A DNA stretch of 64,000 nucleotides from JACMQW01 sp964536965. Its GTDB lineage: Bacteria > Bdellovibrionota > UBA1018. The DNA lies in assembly GCA_964536965.1 (NCBI GenBank), contig CAZIAL010000018.1:1-64000 (forward strand), in the 5' to 3' direction. Positions within the stretch are counted from its first letter, which is position 1. The number at the start of each line of letters is the position of its first letter. Below the pieces are notes generated by a model. It was given only the letters and a program-made list of their open reading frames with translations. It was not told where the DNA came from and made no database searches. Positions 16,143 through 24,819 of the stretch are shown in pieces. The translations under genes were made by a program, and so were the position numbers.

Positions 16143-18398
16143 TCATTCAGGTCGTCGCGTCGTGGAATATCCGAGTTTTAATCCTGCGACAAAAACGGCG
16201 AGAGCCACCGTGCCGAGGGCGAAAATCGTATCGCCGAAGACCCGCGACCAGCGAAGTTTTTCCATGAGCGGGGTCTGCATGAATTCCGCGGAACGTGCGT
16301 ACCACATCCCGTGCTCGACGCTTGCGATCGTCTGCAGCAGTCCCACGGGCAAGACGCTGATGAAAGCCATCGCGGCGAGGCCGATGTTGATTGCCCAGAA
16401 CGCGAAACGAATCGTGCCCTCTTTCCAGATGTCTTGCGTCGCCAGGCCTTTCAGGCAGAAGAGCATGAGGCCGATCCCGAGGTTGCCATAAACGCCGAAG
16501 AGCGCGGTGTGCCCATGGACGGGGGTCGTGTTCAGTCCCTGCATATAATAGAGCGCGATCGGCGGGTTAATCAGGAAACCGAAGATTCCGGCGCCCACCA
16601 GATTCCAAAAGGCGACCGCGATAAAGAAGCGAATGGGCCATTTGTAGGCGCGGACCCATTCCGTCGCGCGGCTCAGAGTGAGATTATGGTAGGCCTCGAA
16701 TCCGATCAGCACGAGAGGAACGACTTCGAGCGCCGAAAAGGTCGAGCCGATGGCGAGTACCGCGGTCGGAGTTCCCGAAAAGTAGAGGTGGTGGAAAGTG
16801 CCGAGAATTCCCCCGAAGAGGAAGACGACGGTCGAGAAAAGGACGGACGTCGAAGCGATGCGCGAGCGGATCAGTCCCATTCGAACGAAAAGGAATGCGA
16901 TGATCACGGTCGCGAAAACCTCGAAGAATCCTTCCACCCAAAGGTGGACGACCCACCAGCGCCAGTATTCGGCGATCGCCAGATTCGATCGTTGTCCCCA
17001 CATCAGTCCGGCGGCGTAGAAGAGGGCGATGGCGGCCGAGGAAATCATGAAGACGGCGAGGAGGTGGCGGCTCTCTTTTTGTCGCTGGAACGCCGGCCAG
17101 ATCGCCCGAGTCATCAGGCCGAGCCAAAGAAAGAGACCCACGACCAGAAAAGCCTGCCAGAATCGACCGAGCTCTACATATTCATAGCCTTGGTGGCCGA
17201 ACCAGAAGTTCTGCGCGTAGCCGAGTTTCTGCATCACGCCGAACCACTGGCCGGCGAGGGAGCCGACGACGATGATGAGGAGGGCCACGAAAAGAAAGTT
17301 CACCCCGGCGCGCTGAAACTTCGGTTCATGCCCAGAAACGGCGGGGGCCATGAAAAGACCGGTGGCGAGCCACGAAGTCGCGATCCAGAAAATGCCGAGC
17401 TGCAGATGCCAGGTGCGCGTGACGGAATAGGGAAGGTATTCGGATAGGGGAAGACCGTAGAAGCCGTTCCCTTCGACGCCGTAATGAGCGGTGATGACGC
17501 CGAGGAGGACCTGGACCAAGATCAGCCCGGCGACCACCCAGAAATATTTTAGGGTGGCTTTCATCGAGGGCGTCGGATTCAGGGCGAGGAGCGGATCGCT
17601 CGCGGGCAGATTTTCCGGTTCGATCTCGTCTTCTCTCCGGGAGGCGTAATACCAGGCGAGCATTCCGATGCCCGCGATCAGGACGATGACGCTAAATCCG
17701 GTCCAGATCAGGAGCGAACCCGAAGGACGGTTGCCGACGAGTTCTTCGGGGGGCCAGTTATTCGTATAGGTGATCGTCTCGCCGGGGCGGTGAGTGACCG
17801 TGGCCCAGGTCGCCCAGAAGAAGAAACGATTGAGCTTCTCCATCCGCAGCGGATCTTGGATGGTATCCGCCTTAATGGCGTAGGCGTTTCGGAGGGCCGA
17901 TACCGTCGGGTCGTTCATGAAGACCGAGGTGTAATGCCTCCCGATAGCGGCGATGGCTTCCGCCCGGAGGGGCGAGACGACGAGAGTTCGCGTGGTCGGG
18001 TCGAAAGTGTTTTCCCGCAGCATTTTTGCGAGACGGGCGCGGAGTCCGGCCTGGGATTCCTCGTCGAGCGAGGCATAGCTTCGCTGCTGGGCTTCGTAGC
18101 TCCAGCGATCGAGAATGAAAAGCGCCTCGCGATGGAGCCAGTCGGCGGTCCAGTCGGGCGCGACGTAAGATCCGTGACCCCAGATCGAGCCGACATTATG
18201 GCCTCCCATGGATTGCCAGACATTCTGTCCGTCCCGAATGTCCTCGCCCGTGAACAGGACGTTGCCCGCCGAATCGATGACCTCCGTCGGAATAGGAGGC
18301 GCCTGACGATAGATTTCCCTCCCGTAGTATCCAAGGACGGCAAAGGAGAAGATCATGACCGCGCCGAAGGCGATCCAAAGCTTTTTGTAGGGGCTCAT
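16143..18398 (-). CDS. norZ: Quinol-dependent nitric oxide reductase (qNOR, single-subunit)
   Basis: The 751-aa protein is a heme-copper oxidase relative with the long N-terminal extension of quinol-type NorB: one membrane helix, a periplasmic loop (NVWQSMGGHNVGSIWGHGSY), then about 13 further helices. The catalytic signature HLWVEGFFEVFATVI holds a metal-ligand His and the NOR-specific Glu residues, and NTTPVHGHTALFGVYGN holds further His ligands. It reduces 2 NO to N2O with quinol electrons. No denitrification genes or NsrR are adjacent, so detoxification of NO is the likely job. The single-gene context fits qNOR, which needs no NorC. Confidence 0.93.
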   Translation of the reverse strand: MSPYKKLWIAFGAVMIFSFAVLGYYGREIYRQAPPIPTEVIDSAGNVLFTGEDIRDGQNVWQSMGGHNVGSIWGHGSYVAPDWTADWLHREALFILDRWSYEAQQRSYASLDEESQAGLRARLAKMLRENTFDPTTRTLVVSPLRAEAIAAIGRHYTSVFMNDPTVSALRNAYAIKADTIQDPLRMEKLNRFFFWATWATVTHRPGETITYTNNWPPEELVGNRPSGSLLIWTGFSVIVLIAGIGMLAWYYASRREDEIEPENLPASDPLLALNPTPSMKATLKYFWVVAGLILVQVLLGVITAHYGVEGNGFYGLPLSEYLPYSVTRTWHLQLGIFWIATSWLATGLFMAPAVSGHEPKFQRAGVNFLFVALLIIVVGSLAGQWFGVMQKLGYAQNFWFGHQGYEYVELGRFWQAFLVVGLFLWLGLMTRAIWPAFQRQKESRHLLAVFMISSAAIALFYAAGLMWGQRSNLAIAEYWRWWVVHLWVEGFFEVFATVIIAFLFVRMGLIRSRIASTSVLFSTVVFLFGGILGTFHHLYFSGTPTAVLAIGSTFSALEVVPLVLIGFEAYHNLTLSRATEWVRAYKWPIRFFIAVAFWNLVGAGIFGFLINPPIALYYMQGLNTTPVHGHTALFGVYGNLGIGLMLFCLKGLATQDIWKEGTIRFAFWAINIGLAAMAFISVLPVGLLQTIASVEHGMWYARSAEFMQTPLMEKLRWSRVFGDTIFALGTVALAVFVAGLKLGYSTTRRPE

Positions 18399-18497
18399 GG
18401 TTGCCCTGAGTTGATCCTATGTCCGAAGGTTTGCCTAGCGACTTGTGCTCACCGAGCTCGAACAGATTCTCGGTCTCTGAAAGAGCTCAGCGGATAT

Positions 18498-18689
18498 TTA
18501 GTCGATCCCATCCGGGTTGCTCATCTTTTCCAGGACGATCGTAATGGTTTCGGAGTCGAGCTTCGCTCGTCGCATGAGGTTTGCGGCCCGACGGAAGTCA
18601 TCAGAATCGATCGCCTGGTAGAACTCGTCGAGTGCTCCGATCTCGGCGAGCTTCTCCAGGACGATCGTTCCTTCGAATGGATCCTCCAT
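18498..18689 (-). CDS. Small acidic protein coupled to an SRPBCC gene
   Basis: A 63-aa helical, acidic protein (MEDPFEGTIVLEKLAEIG to DSETITIVLEKMSNPDGID) whose ATG overlaps the preceding TAA by one base (TAATG). It is therefore probably translated with the SRPBCC gene upstream. No signal, membrane segment or metal motif is visible and no family was recognised. Third gene of an ArsR-SRPBCC-small protein operon. Confidence 0.7.
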   Translation of the reverse strand: MEDPFEGTIVLEKLAEIGALDEFYQAIDSDDFRRAANLMRRAKLDSETITIVLEKMSNPDGID

Positions 18690-19138
18690 TAGATCTCAAA
18701 TCTCAGGATTTTGCCCGACTCCAGAAAGGACTTCAGGCCGCTGAGTACAGCCGGCCAGCCTTGCGAAATCGACGGACGATGGAGGGAGTTTTCTACGAAA
18801 TCAGTGTGGGTTACCGTCAGTCGAACGGTTTCCGTGCCGAGTTCGGGTTCGATCTCGAGGGTCACTCTCGTCGGAGGTTCCTTCGATGCTTCCCCGTTCG
18901 CCTCGCGAAAAGTATAGGAGAGGGTTTTGGGTCGGTCCGCGACCAGGACCTTTCCTTCGACGGCGACCTTTCCACCCTGAAGATAGGTCATGGGTGAGCC
19001 GACCTTCCAGTCGCTGGTGACGGCGCAGCCAAACCAGTACTGGCGCGTAAACTCAGGGTTGGTCAGGGCATCCCAGAGTTTTTCGGGCGTGGTTTGGATG
19101 TAGGTGACGTATACGAAATCAGGTGGAGGGTTAGGCAT
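18689..19138 (-). CDS. SRPBCC (AHSA1-like) domain protein
   Basis: The 149-aa single-domain protein starts VYVTYIQTTPEKLWDALTNP, the AHSA1/START-like opening, with KTLSYTFREANG and TVTHTDFVENS later in the fold. It would bind a hydrophobic ligand or act as a small hydrolase or co-factor; the ligand is unknown. The start at 19138 overlaps the ArsR stop by 8 bp and has AAAGGAAAGAG just upstream. Second gene of the operon. Confidence 0.88.
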   Translation of the reverse strand: MPNPPPDFVYVTYIQTTPEKLWDALTNPEFTRQYWFGCAVTSDWKVGSPMTYLQGGKVAVEGKVLVADRPKTLSYTFREANGEASKEPPTRVTLEIEPELGTETVRLTVTHTDFVENSLHRPSISQGWPAVLSGLKSFLESGKILRFEI

Positions 19139-19469
19139 TTCTCTTTCCTTTCGCCGCAGGTTCTTCGAGGGCGGACTTAAGCGCGGCGAGCGCGTCCATC
19201 CGCTGGTTTTCAAACTTTTTGATCCATCGCTGCTGGATGGCGTGGATGGGGATTGGGTTCAAGTAATGGCGTTTCTCGCGACCGCTCCACACGATGGCGA
19301 GCAAATTCGCCTCTTCGAGAATCGTGAGGTGCTTCATCACCGCCTGTCGGCTCATGGAGTTCTCAAACGGCGCATAGAGATCGCCGAGCGTCTGGCCGTT
19401 CTTCGCGTAAAGAAGGTCGAGAAGCGCTCGGCGGGTTTCGTCGGATAAAGCCTTAAACACCAGATCCAT
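19131..19469 (-). CDS. ArsR-family repressor of the second SRPBCC operon
   Basis: The 112-aa ArsR-type winged helix begins LVFKALSDETRRALLDLLYA, with recognition region SRQAVMKHLTILEEANLLAI and wing WSGREKRHYLNPIPI. There is no CxC metal site. It leads an operon with an SRPBCC protein and a 63-aa protein and has a clear palindrome 13-32 bp upstream of its ATG. It is the same functional class as the ArsR at 13360-13749. Confidence 0.9.
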   Translation of the reverse strand: MDLVFKALSDETRRALLDLLYAKNGQTLGDLYAPFENSMSRQAVMKHLTILEEANLLAIVWSGREKRHYLNPIPIHAIQQRWIKKFENQRMDALAALKSALEEPAAKGKRNA

Positions 19470-19481
19470 TGCTCGGACTAT

Positions 19482-19501
19482 ATGTAACCTGGGGGTTACA
19501 T
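19482..19501. promoter_or_regulatory. Palindromic ArsR operator
   Basis: Perfect 8-bp arms ATGTAACC and GGTTACAT surround a 4-nt centre, just upstream of the ArsR start. The inner core TAACC-N4-GGTTA is the same as in the palindrome at 13786-13801. Confidence 0.75.
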
Positions 19502-19533
19502 GTAAAGCGAGAATGAATCGGCTTGCGGCGAAT

Positions 19534-20262
19534 TTACTTAAAGTTCTCTTTAAGGGATTTTTTCAGAAGTTTCGGAGCCGGGGCGTCGAATGCATTCGAT
19601 TCGCGAACGAAGTCCTCGCGACCCTGGGTCAGCGAGGCGTTTTCTTTCAGCTGCGTCGCCCATGACGATGCACGTCCTCCTTTATGATCGTGGCCGGGGA
19701 GGACGATCATTTCCGGCGTCGCCACTTTTTTCAGAGTCTGGAGGCTTTCGTAATGGTCTTCGGCATCACCGCCCGGCAGATCGTCTCGTCCGGTATCCCC
19801 GAAGAGCAAGGTATCGCCCCCGAACAGGAAGGGGCCCCAGATCGGAGTGAGCGAGTCTTTCGTGTGCCCGGGCGTGGCGAAGATCTGCAGCGGAGCCGCG
19901 CGCGAGGGAATGTTCGTGTTTCTCGCTACGCGAATGTGAACGCGCTGGCTCGGGGCGAGCGTGTGCATGATGAGTGGAGCCTTAAATTCTTCCGAAAGCT
20001 GGGCCGCGATCGAGATATGGTCCGCGTGAGTGTGCGAGTCGATGATCCCGAGCCAGAGATAGCCCGGAAGTTCTCGATAGAGGGAGCGATACGCTTCCGC
20101 GTCTTCTCCTTTCGGATCGACGAGCAAGGCCTCTTTCGTCGCCGTGTTCCAGGCGACGTAGGAAAGGCACTGCTCGCTCTGGATGGCGCGCAGCTCCCAC
20201 TCCGCGCCGGGACGCGGCTCCTGGGAGACTAAGATTTCGTCGAGTCTTTTTACTTCGGTCAT
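19534..20262 (-). CDS. ETHE1-like persulfide dioxygenase
   Basis: The 242-aa metallo-beta-lactamase-fold protein shows the ETHE1-type motif set: HTHADH (H77, H79, D81, H82), TPGHT (H133), GDTLLFGDTGRDDLPGGD (metal Asp and the R/D pair diagnostic of sulfur dioxygenases) and LPGHDHKGG (H191). Such enzymes use mononuclear Fe(II) and O2 to oxidise glutathione persulfide to sulfite. It is the last gene of an operon with a rhodanese and a BigR-like regulator, which strongly supports a sulfide or persulfide detoxification role. Confidence 0.9.
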   Translation of the reverse strand: MTEVKRLDEILVSQEPRPGAEWELRAIQSEQCLSYVAWNTATKEALLVDPKGEDAEAYRSLYRELPGYLWLGIIDSHTHADHISIAAQLSEEFKAPLIMHTLAPSQRVHIRVARNTNIPSRAAPLQIFATPGHTKDSLTPIWGPFLFGGDTLLFGDTGRDDLPGGDAEDHYESLQTLKKVATPEMIVLPGHDHKGGRASSWATQLKENASLTQGREDFVRESNAFDAPAPKLLKKSLKENFK

Positions 20263-20277
20263 AGGGCCTCCTAAAGC

Positions 20278-20787
20278 TTAAGAGCAGCTCTGTCCTCGGT
20301 TTCGACTGGTCCCCTTATTCCATGGCATGTGGGCGAGGAGTTCTGTCATCCCGCAGAGGCCGGTGGCCCCCGCGACGGAAATTCCTACACCGACGAAGGC
20401 ACTCAGCAAGATGAAGTTTGGGCTAACCCAGTAGCTCAGGGCCGCGCCCGCCACGACGAGCAGGCCCGCGATGAGCTGGACTTGTCGCATGATGGGAAGC
20501 CGCGACTTCTGGAGTCGGACCACGGGTTTCCCCTGGCGGACCCATTCCAGCATGCCTCCCGGAAGAATTTCGATGGTGGACTCGCATTCGAATTGCGCGG
20601 CTTCGGCGGCGGCGAGGGAGGCTCGCTTCCCGCTTCGGCAAACCAGCACGACCTTGCGTCCCCCGAGCGACCTGAGCAGGGGAGCCGCTTGTCGCCCGAA
20701 ACTCGAGAGCGGGATGTGGATGGCGCCGTCGATATGTTCGGCGCTGTATTCATCGTTTTCGCGGACATCGATCAGAATGGGATTCAT
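20278..20787 (-). CDS. Rhodanese-DUF2892 (YgaP-like) membrane protein
   Basis: The 169-aa protein has an N-terminal rhodanese domain (LIDVRENDEYSAEHIDGAIH, active-site loop VCRSGKRA with the catalytic Cys) and a C-terminal two-helix DUF2892 membrane domain (QLIAGLLVVAGAALSYWV, then FVGVGISVAGATGLCGM). This is the E. coli YgaP arrangement, an inner-membrane sulfurtransferase. It is the middle gene of the operon; the next gene starts 15 bp after its stop. Confidence 0.92.
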   Translation of the reverse strand: MNPILIDVRENDEYSAEHIDGAIHIPLSSFGRQAAPLLRSLGGRKVVLVCRSGKRASLAAAEAAQFECESTIEILPGGMLEWVRQGKPVVRLQKSRLPIMRQVQLIAGLLVVAGAALSYWVSPNFILLSAFVGVGISVAGATGLCGMTELLAHMPWNKGTSRNRGQSCS

Positions 20788-20813
20788 AAAATTTTCACTT
20801 TCTTAAAAGGGGT

Positions 20814-21116
20814 TTAGGCACAAAAGATTCGGTGAAGGGCCTGGATCAGCTGCAGGATTTTCGGGTCGGCGATCGAATAGTGGACGAATTTGCCGTCCTT
20901 CCGGGATCGAATCAGACCCTCGCTTTTCATGCGCTGGAGAAACTGCGAGAGGAGGGATTGGGACGCACCGCAGAGGTTTTCCAGCTCCGATACGGTATGG
21001 TCGCGTTCCGAGAGGAAGCAGAGGATCTGTAGTCGCTGGGGATGGGCCAGGGCCTTTAGGACCTTTGAGGTTGAATCACAGTGTTCGGACATGGCCTGAA
21101 TTTCAATCGCCTTCAT
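20814..21116 (-). CDS. BigR/SqrR-type ArsR persulfide sensor
   Basis: The 100-aa ArsR protein (VLKALAHPQRLQILCFLSER, then SQSLLSQFLQRMKSEGLIRS) has cysteines at 33 and 99. That spacing of 66 is the one I recall for the redox pair of BigR and SqrR, which form a disulfide or polysulfide bridge on sensing persulfides. Other cysteines are at 13 and 49. The operon with a rhodanese and an ETHE1-like dioxygenase fits that role. The start at 21116 is chosen because an upstream in-frame extension would run through the operator palindrome. No ribosome site precedes it, so the message may be leaderless, or the next Met (residue 9) may be used. Confidence 0.85.
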   Translation of the reverse strand: MKAIEIQAMSEHCDSTSKVLKALAHPQRLQILCFLSERDHTVSELENLCGASQSLLSQFLQRMKSEGLIRSRKDGKFVHYSIADPKILQLIQALHRIFCA

Positions 21117-21121
21117 ATTAG

Positions 21122-21138
21122 TAATATATGATATATTA
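21122..21138. promoter_or_regulatory. Palindromic operator of the persulfide-response operon
   Basis: A perfect palindrome TAATATAT-G-ATATATTA lies 6 bp upstream of the BigR-like start. AT-rich dyads of this sort are typical targets of BigR/SqrR regulators. It may also contain the -10 region. Confidence 0.75.
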
Positions 21139-21179
21139 ATATGAGTTGTCAAGCCGCCAAAAACCCCTTAGAAGGGGGA

Positions 21180-21299
21180 ATGACCAAAGAGACCGGAGTT
21201 TCGACCTCGATCGCGCGCACCGCATTGCGAACCGTCGCCGTATTAGTCGTGCTCGCCGCGCTCGTCGCGGGCGTGATCTTCTATTTCGTCGTCCGCTAG
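21180..21299 (+). CDS. 39-aa single-pass membrane protein
   Basis: A 40-codon ORF (ATG 21180, TAG 21297) encodes a short polar N-terminus (MTKETGVSTSIARTALRTVA) and one transmembrane helix (VLVVLAALVAGVIFYFVV) ending with Arg. AGAAGGGGGA lies directly before the ATG. It is divergent from the BigR-like operon, 42 bp from its operator, and its stop overlaps the radD stop by 4 bp. Short TM proteins like this are often real but hard to prove from one sequence. Confidence 0.5.
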   Translation: MTKETGVSTSIARTALRTVAVLVVLAALVAGVIFYFVVR

Positions 21300-23050
21300 C
21301 GTCTCGGCGATCGGGACAGCTCTTCGGAGAAGACCTTCTCGGTAATCTTCCAGTATTTATCCTGCTTTCGCGCGATGACGAACGCGGGGAGGCGAAAGAG
21401 CTTTTGGTATCGGACGACTTCTTTAGGCGTCTTCATCTCGAGGGCGAGTTCGGGACGGCGGAGGTGGGAGCGGAGGAAGTTGATGTTGAACTTCTTCATC
21501 GAGGTGGAGTTGCTAAAGAAATGCGCCTCGCTCAGGTACATCCCGTCCGCGTCGTAGTACCTGATCTCTAGGTACGAATTCGCATTTCGATCGGTTCGTT
21601 CTTCGAAGGTAATGCGGTCCGGAGTCAGGATATGGGCGTTCTTGGAAAGTTTCGCCTGCTTCAGCTTCGCGTCCGCGTCCACCATCACGGCCTCGCATTT
21701 CTCGCAGACGCGTGCGGTTAAATCGTTCTCGGTGCCGCAGCCGGGGCAGAGCTTGAGGCGGAAGCGGAATCCACAGGCCGCAATTTCGAGCGTCGAAGGA
21801 TCCTGGGTCGCGCCTCGGCACTTGCGGCCGAAATGTTCGAGGACGATGCCGTCGTCATCGGCGTAACCCCAGAAATCGTTTTCGAACGCGCACTGCGGAC
21901 AAGTGACTTTAACCGGTACGGTGTCCGAGGCAGGACGTTTATCCCGAATTTCCGGGGCGTAAATGTCGTGGCCCATGCCCGTGTAATCCAGCACATAGCA
22001 GTCCTTCTTGCCGTCCGCGAGGCGAAGTCCTCGTCCGACGATCTGCTGGTAAAGGCTATTCGATTCGGTCGGACGAAGGATCGCGATGACGTCCACGTGG
22101 GGGGCGTCGAAGCCCGTGGTGAGGACCGAGACGTTGACGAGATACTTGAATTTTCGCTGCTTGAACTCCTCGATGATCCGGCTCCGCATCCCTTGCTCGG
22201 TTTCGCCGACGACGAGCCGCGAATCGTCGGGTGGCAGGTAGGACATGATTTCCTCCGCATGACGAACGGAAGCGCCGAAAATCATGACGCCCTTTCGATC
22301 GTACCGCTCGGTGATGTCCATGATGTTGCGAATGATCAGGGGAGTGAGACGTTTTTGCCCCTTCAGAATTTCCTCGATCTGGGCGACGGTGAAGGGCGCG
22401 TCGCTTTCGATCAGTTCCGAGAAGTCGTAGCTGGTGACTGGGGTGTCGACCTTAACCGGGGTGGTGAGATATCGATTCCGGATCATCGAGGAGAGCGGTA
22501 GCTCGTACACGGATTGCTTGAAGAACTTCGGCTGCTCGGATTTCAGCTCTCCGGTCTGCGAATACTCGTAGATCCAGCCGACGCCGAGGCGGTACGGCGT
22601 GGCGGTGAGGCCCAGGATGCAGAGTCCCGGATTTCGCTCGCGAAGTTTTCGGATGATGGACTGGTACTGGGTTTCGGCTTCGTCGGCGACGCGATGACAT
22701 TCGTCGATCACGAGCAAGGAAAAGTCGTCGAAGAATGCGTCGGGCGCGCGTGCGATCGACTGGATGCTTCCGAAGATCGCCTTCTGGTCGCGCTCCTTTT
22801 TGCCGAGGCTCGCGGAATAGATTCCGGCCGAGAGGCCGTAGCTCTCGTATTTCTGATGGTTTTGTTCGACGAGTTCTTTCACATGGGCCAGGACCAAAAC
22901 GCGTCCCTTGGCCACGCGGGCGAGTTCGGCGATGACGAGACTTTTTCCGGCTCCCGTGGGGAGCACGACGAGGATCGGCTCGCGCCTCTTCTGGAAGGAG
23001 TGAATCACGCGGTTCACCGCTTCGCGCTGGTAGTCCCGGAGCTGGTACAT
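21296..23050 (-). CDS. radD: DNA repair helicase-like protein RadD
   Basis: The 584-aa protein aligns along its length with my memory of E. coli RadD (YejH, 586 aa): YQLRDYQREAVNRVIHSF, Walker A VVLPTGAGKSLVIAELARV, VLAHVKELVEQNHQKYESYG, DECH box (LLVIDECHRV), VSVLTTGFDAPHVDVIAILR, QIVGRGLRLADGKKDC, and a C-terminal zinc region (CPGCGTENDLTARVCEKCEA). RadD is an SF2 ATPase that aids RecA-mediated recombination. The MYQL start at 23050 is preferred because it matches the family start; the upstream extension looks non-coding. Confidence 0.93.
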   Translation of the reverse strand: MYQLRDYQREAVNRVIHSFQKRREPILVVLPTGAGKSLVIAELARVAKGRVLVLAHVKELVEQNHQKYESYGLSAGIYSASLGKKERDQKAIFGSIQSIARAPDAFFDDFSLLVIDECHRVADEAETQYQSIIRKLRERNPGLCILGLTATPYRLGVGWIYEYSQTGELKSEQPKFFKQSVYELPLSSMIRNRYLTTPVKVDTPVTSYDFSELIESDAPFTVAQIEEILKGQKRLTPLIIRNIMDITERYDRKGVMIFGASVRHAEEIMSYLPPDDSRLVVGETEQGMRSRIIEEFKQRKFKYLVNVSVLTTGFDAPHVDVIAILRPTESNSLYQQIVGRGLRLADGKKDCYVLDYTGMGHDIYAPEIRDKRPASDTVPVKVTCPQCAFENDFWGYADDDGIVLEHFGRKCRGATQDPSTLEIAACGFRFRLKLCPGCGTENDLTARVCEKCEAVMVDADAKLKQAKLSKNAHILTPDRITFEERTDRNANSYLEIRYYDADGMYLSEAHFFSNSTSMKKFNINFLRSHLRRPELALEMKTPKEVVRYQKLFRLPAFVIARKQDKYWKITEKVFSEELSRSPRR

Positions 23051-23188
23051 TGGGCTGAGTATAGAGTCGGGTCGTCGCCGGCGCAATTTCCGCCTTCCGT
23101 TGACATGGTTTCGGCCAAGAATCGCGGCCGTACGGGTCGTATTCGTGCTGGCTTCCGGGCCGAGTGTTTTGGTACGACCTAAAGACAT

Positions 23189-24766
23189 ATGAAGACTTCG
23201 ACGATGGATAGACTACTCGACCGCATCGAACGCATCGGGAATCGACTTCCGGACCCGGTTTTCCTCTTCCTCTATCTCATCGGCGGACTGATCGTGCTCT
23301 CGGTCCTTTGCGCCTGGCTCGGGCTTTCGGCGCTCCACCCGACGCAAAAGTTGGCCGATGGATCCGCAGTCGTGCTGCTCTCGGCGAGTCTGCTTTCGGC
23401 GGCGAATATCCAGAAGCTTTGGACGGAGATGCCGACGACTTTCACGCACTTCCACCCGCTCGGTTATGTGCTGGTCGTCATGCTCGGAGCGGGAGTGGCG
23501 GAACGTTCCGGTCTCTTCGCTTCGGCCATGCGTGCCGCCGTCAGCCGCGCGCCGAAGGCATTGCTCACGCCTGCGGTCGCCCTGATCGCGATGATCTCGA
23601 GCCACGCCGCCGATGCCGGCTATGTGGTTTTGATTCCGCTCGCGGGAATCCTCTACGCGGCTGCCGGACGGCATCCGATCGCCGGGATCGCGGCCGGTTT
23701 CGCGGGGGTGTCGGGTGGGTTTTCGGCGAACGTGACGCCGGGCCAGCTCGATGCGCTCCTGCTTGGAATCACGGAAACCGCGGTAAAATCGAGTCGACTC
23801 GACCCGACCTGGAGTCTGAATCTAGCCGGAAACTGGTGGTTTATCATCGGCATGACTTTCGTCTTTTTGCCGACGATCTGGTTCATCACCGATCGAATCA
23901 TCGAGCCGCGCCTCGGGGCTTGGAAACCTACCCAGGTGGACGCGGCGAGTTCGGCCGCGCCCGAAGTTCGGGCGGTCGATGATCGGAAGGGCTTGGTTCG
24001 CGCGAGCGTCGCGGTACTTGCGGTCATCGCGCTTTGGATTTTCATGATCGTGGGTCCCGGGACGCCGCTCCTCGTAAGTACGCCCGAAGCAGTGGACGCG
24101 GCTTGGTATGTTCGCGCAGCGCCTGTGTTTAAGTCGATGGTGGCCGCGTTCTTCGTGCTGTTCCTGGGCGCGGGCTGGGCTTACGGTTCCGCGACCGGAA
24201 GTATCAAGCATCACCGTGACTTGGTCCGCATGATGACGGACTCGATGAAGGACATGGGCTACTATCTCGTGCTCGCCTTCGTCGCCGCGCATTTCGTCGC
24301 GATGTTCGGATGGTCGAATCTCGGGCTGATTTTTGCGGTCCACGGCGCGAGTGGAATCCAGGAGCTTGGCCTCCCGTTGCCGGTACTGCTCATGGCGATC
24401 CTCGCGTTCACGGCCATGCTGAACCTTTTCGTCGGCTCGGCAAGCGCGAAGTGGGCGCTCATGGCGCCCGTGCTCGTGCCCATGCTGATGCTTCTCGGCG
24501 TGAGTCCCGAGGCGACGACCGCGATTTATCGAGTGGGGGATGGCGCGACGAACATCATTACCCCGCTGATGGTCTATTTCCCGCTCGTGCTGGTTTTCGC
24601 GCAGCGATGGAAGCCGGATTTCGGATTGGGCAGCCTGACCGCGCTGATGCTCCCTTATTCGTTCGGGTTGCTGATCGCGGGTGGCCTACAGATTCTGATC
24701 TGGGTGTTCTTCGGTTTCGACGTCGGACTGAACGCTCCGCTTCGATATTCGCTCCCGGGAATGTAG
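23189..24766 (+). CDS. AbgT-family transporter
   Basis: The 525-aa polytopic membrane protein has the AbgT features: LDRIERIGNRLPDPVFLFLY at the start, VMLGAGVAERSGLFASAMRA, SSHAADAGYVVLIPLAGILY, ANVTPGQLDALLLGITE, NLFVGSASAKWALMAPVLVP and YRVGDGATNIITPLMVYFPL. The family imports p-aminobenzoyl-glutamate or exports sulfonamides. No aminobenzoyl-glutamate hydrolase genes are adjacent, so drug or metabolite efflux is as likely as uptake. It is divergent from radD. Confidence 0.92.
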   Translation: MKTSTMDRLLDRIERIGNRLPDPVFLFLYLIGGLIVLSVLCAWLGLSALHPTQKLADGSAVVLLSASLLSAANIQKLWTEMPTTFTHFHPLGYVLVVMLGAGVAERSGLFASAMRAAVSRAPKALLTPAVALIAMISSHAADAGYVVLIPLAGILYAAAGRHPIAGIAAGFAGVSGGFSANVTPGQLDALLLGITETAVKSSRLDPTWSLNLAGNWWFIIGMTFVFLPTIWFITDRIIEPRLGAWKPTQVDAASSAAPEVRAVDDRKGLVRASVAVLAVIALWIFMIVGPGTPLLVSTPEAVDAAWYVRAAPVFKSMVAAFFVLFLGAGWAYGSATGSIKHHRDLVRMMTDSMKDMGYYLVLAFVAAHFVAMFGWSNLGLIFAVHGASGIQELGLPLPVLLMAILAFTAMLNLFVGSASAKWALMAPVLVPMLMLLGVSPEATTAIYRVGDGATNIITPLMVYFPLVLVFAQRWKPDFGLGSLTALMLPYSFGLLIAGGLQILIWVFFGFDVGLNAPLRYSLPGM

Positions 24767-24819
24767 GCCGGCTTCGTTTTTGTGTTGGTCCTCGCCGTCT
24801 TTCTGACTAGGCTGGCGAG

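Noticed and set aside
16311..17447. Long open frame on the plus strand opposite the NO reductase gene (378 codons)
   Set aside because: It is a high-GC shadow of norZ: no domain, Arg/Glu/His-rich composition, and the minus-strand protein is clear.
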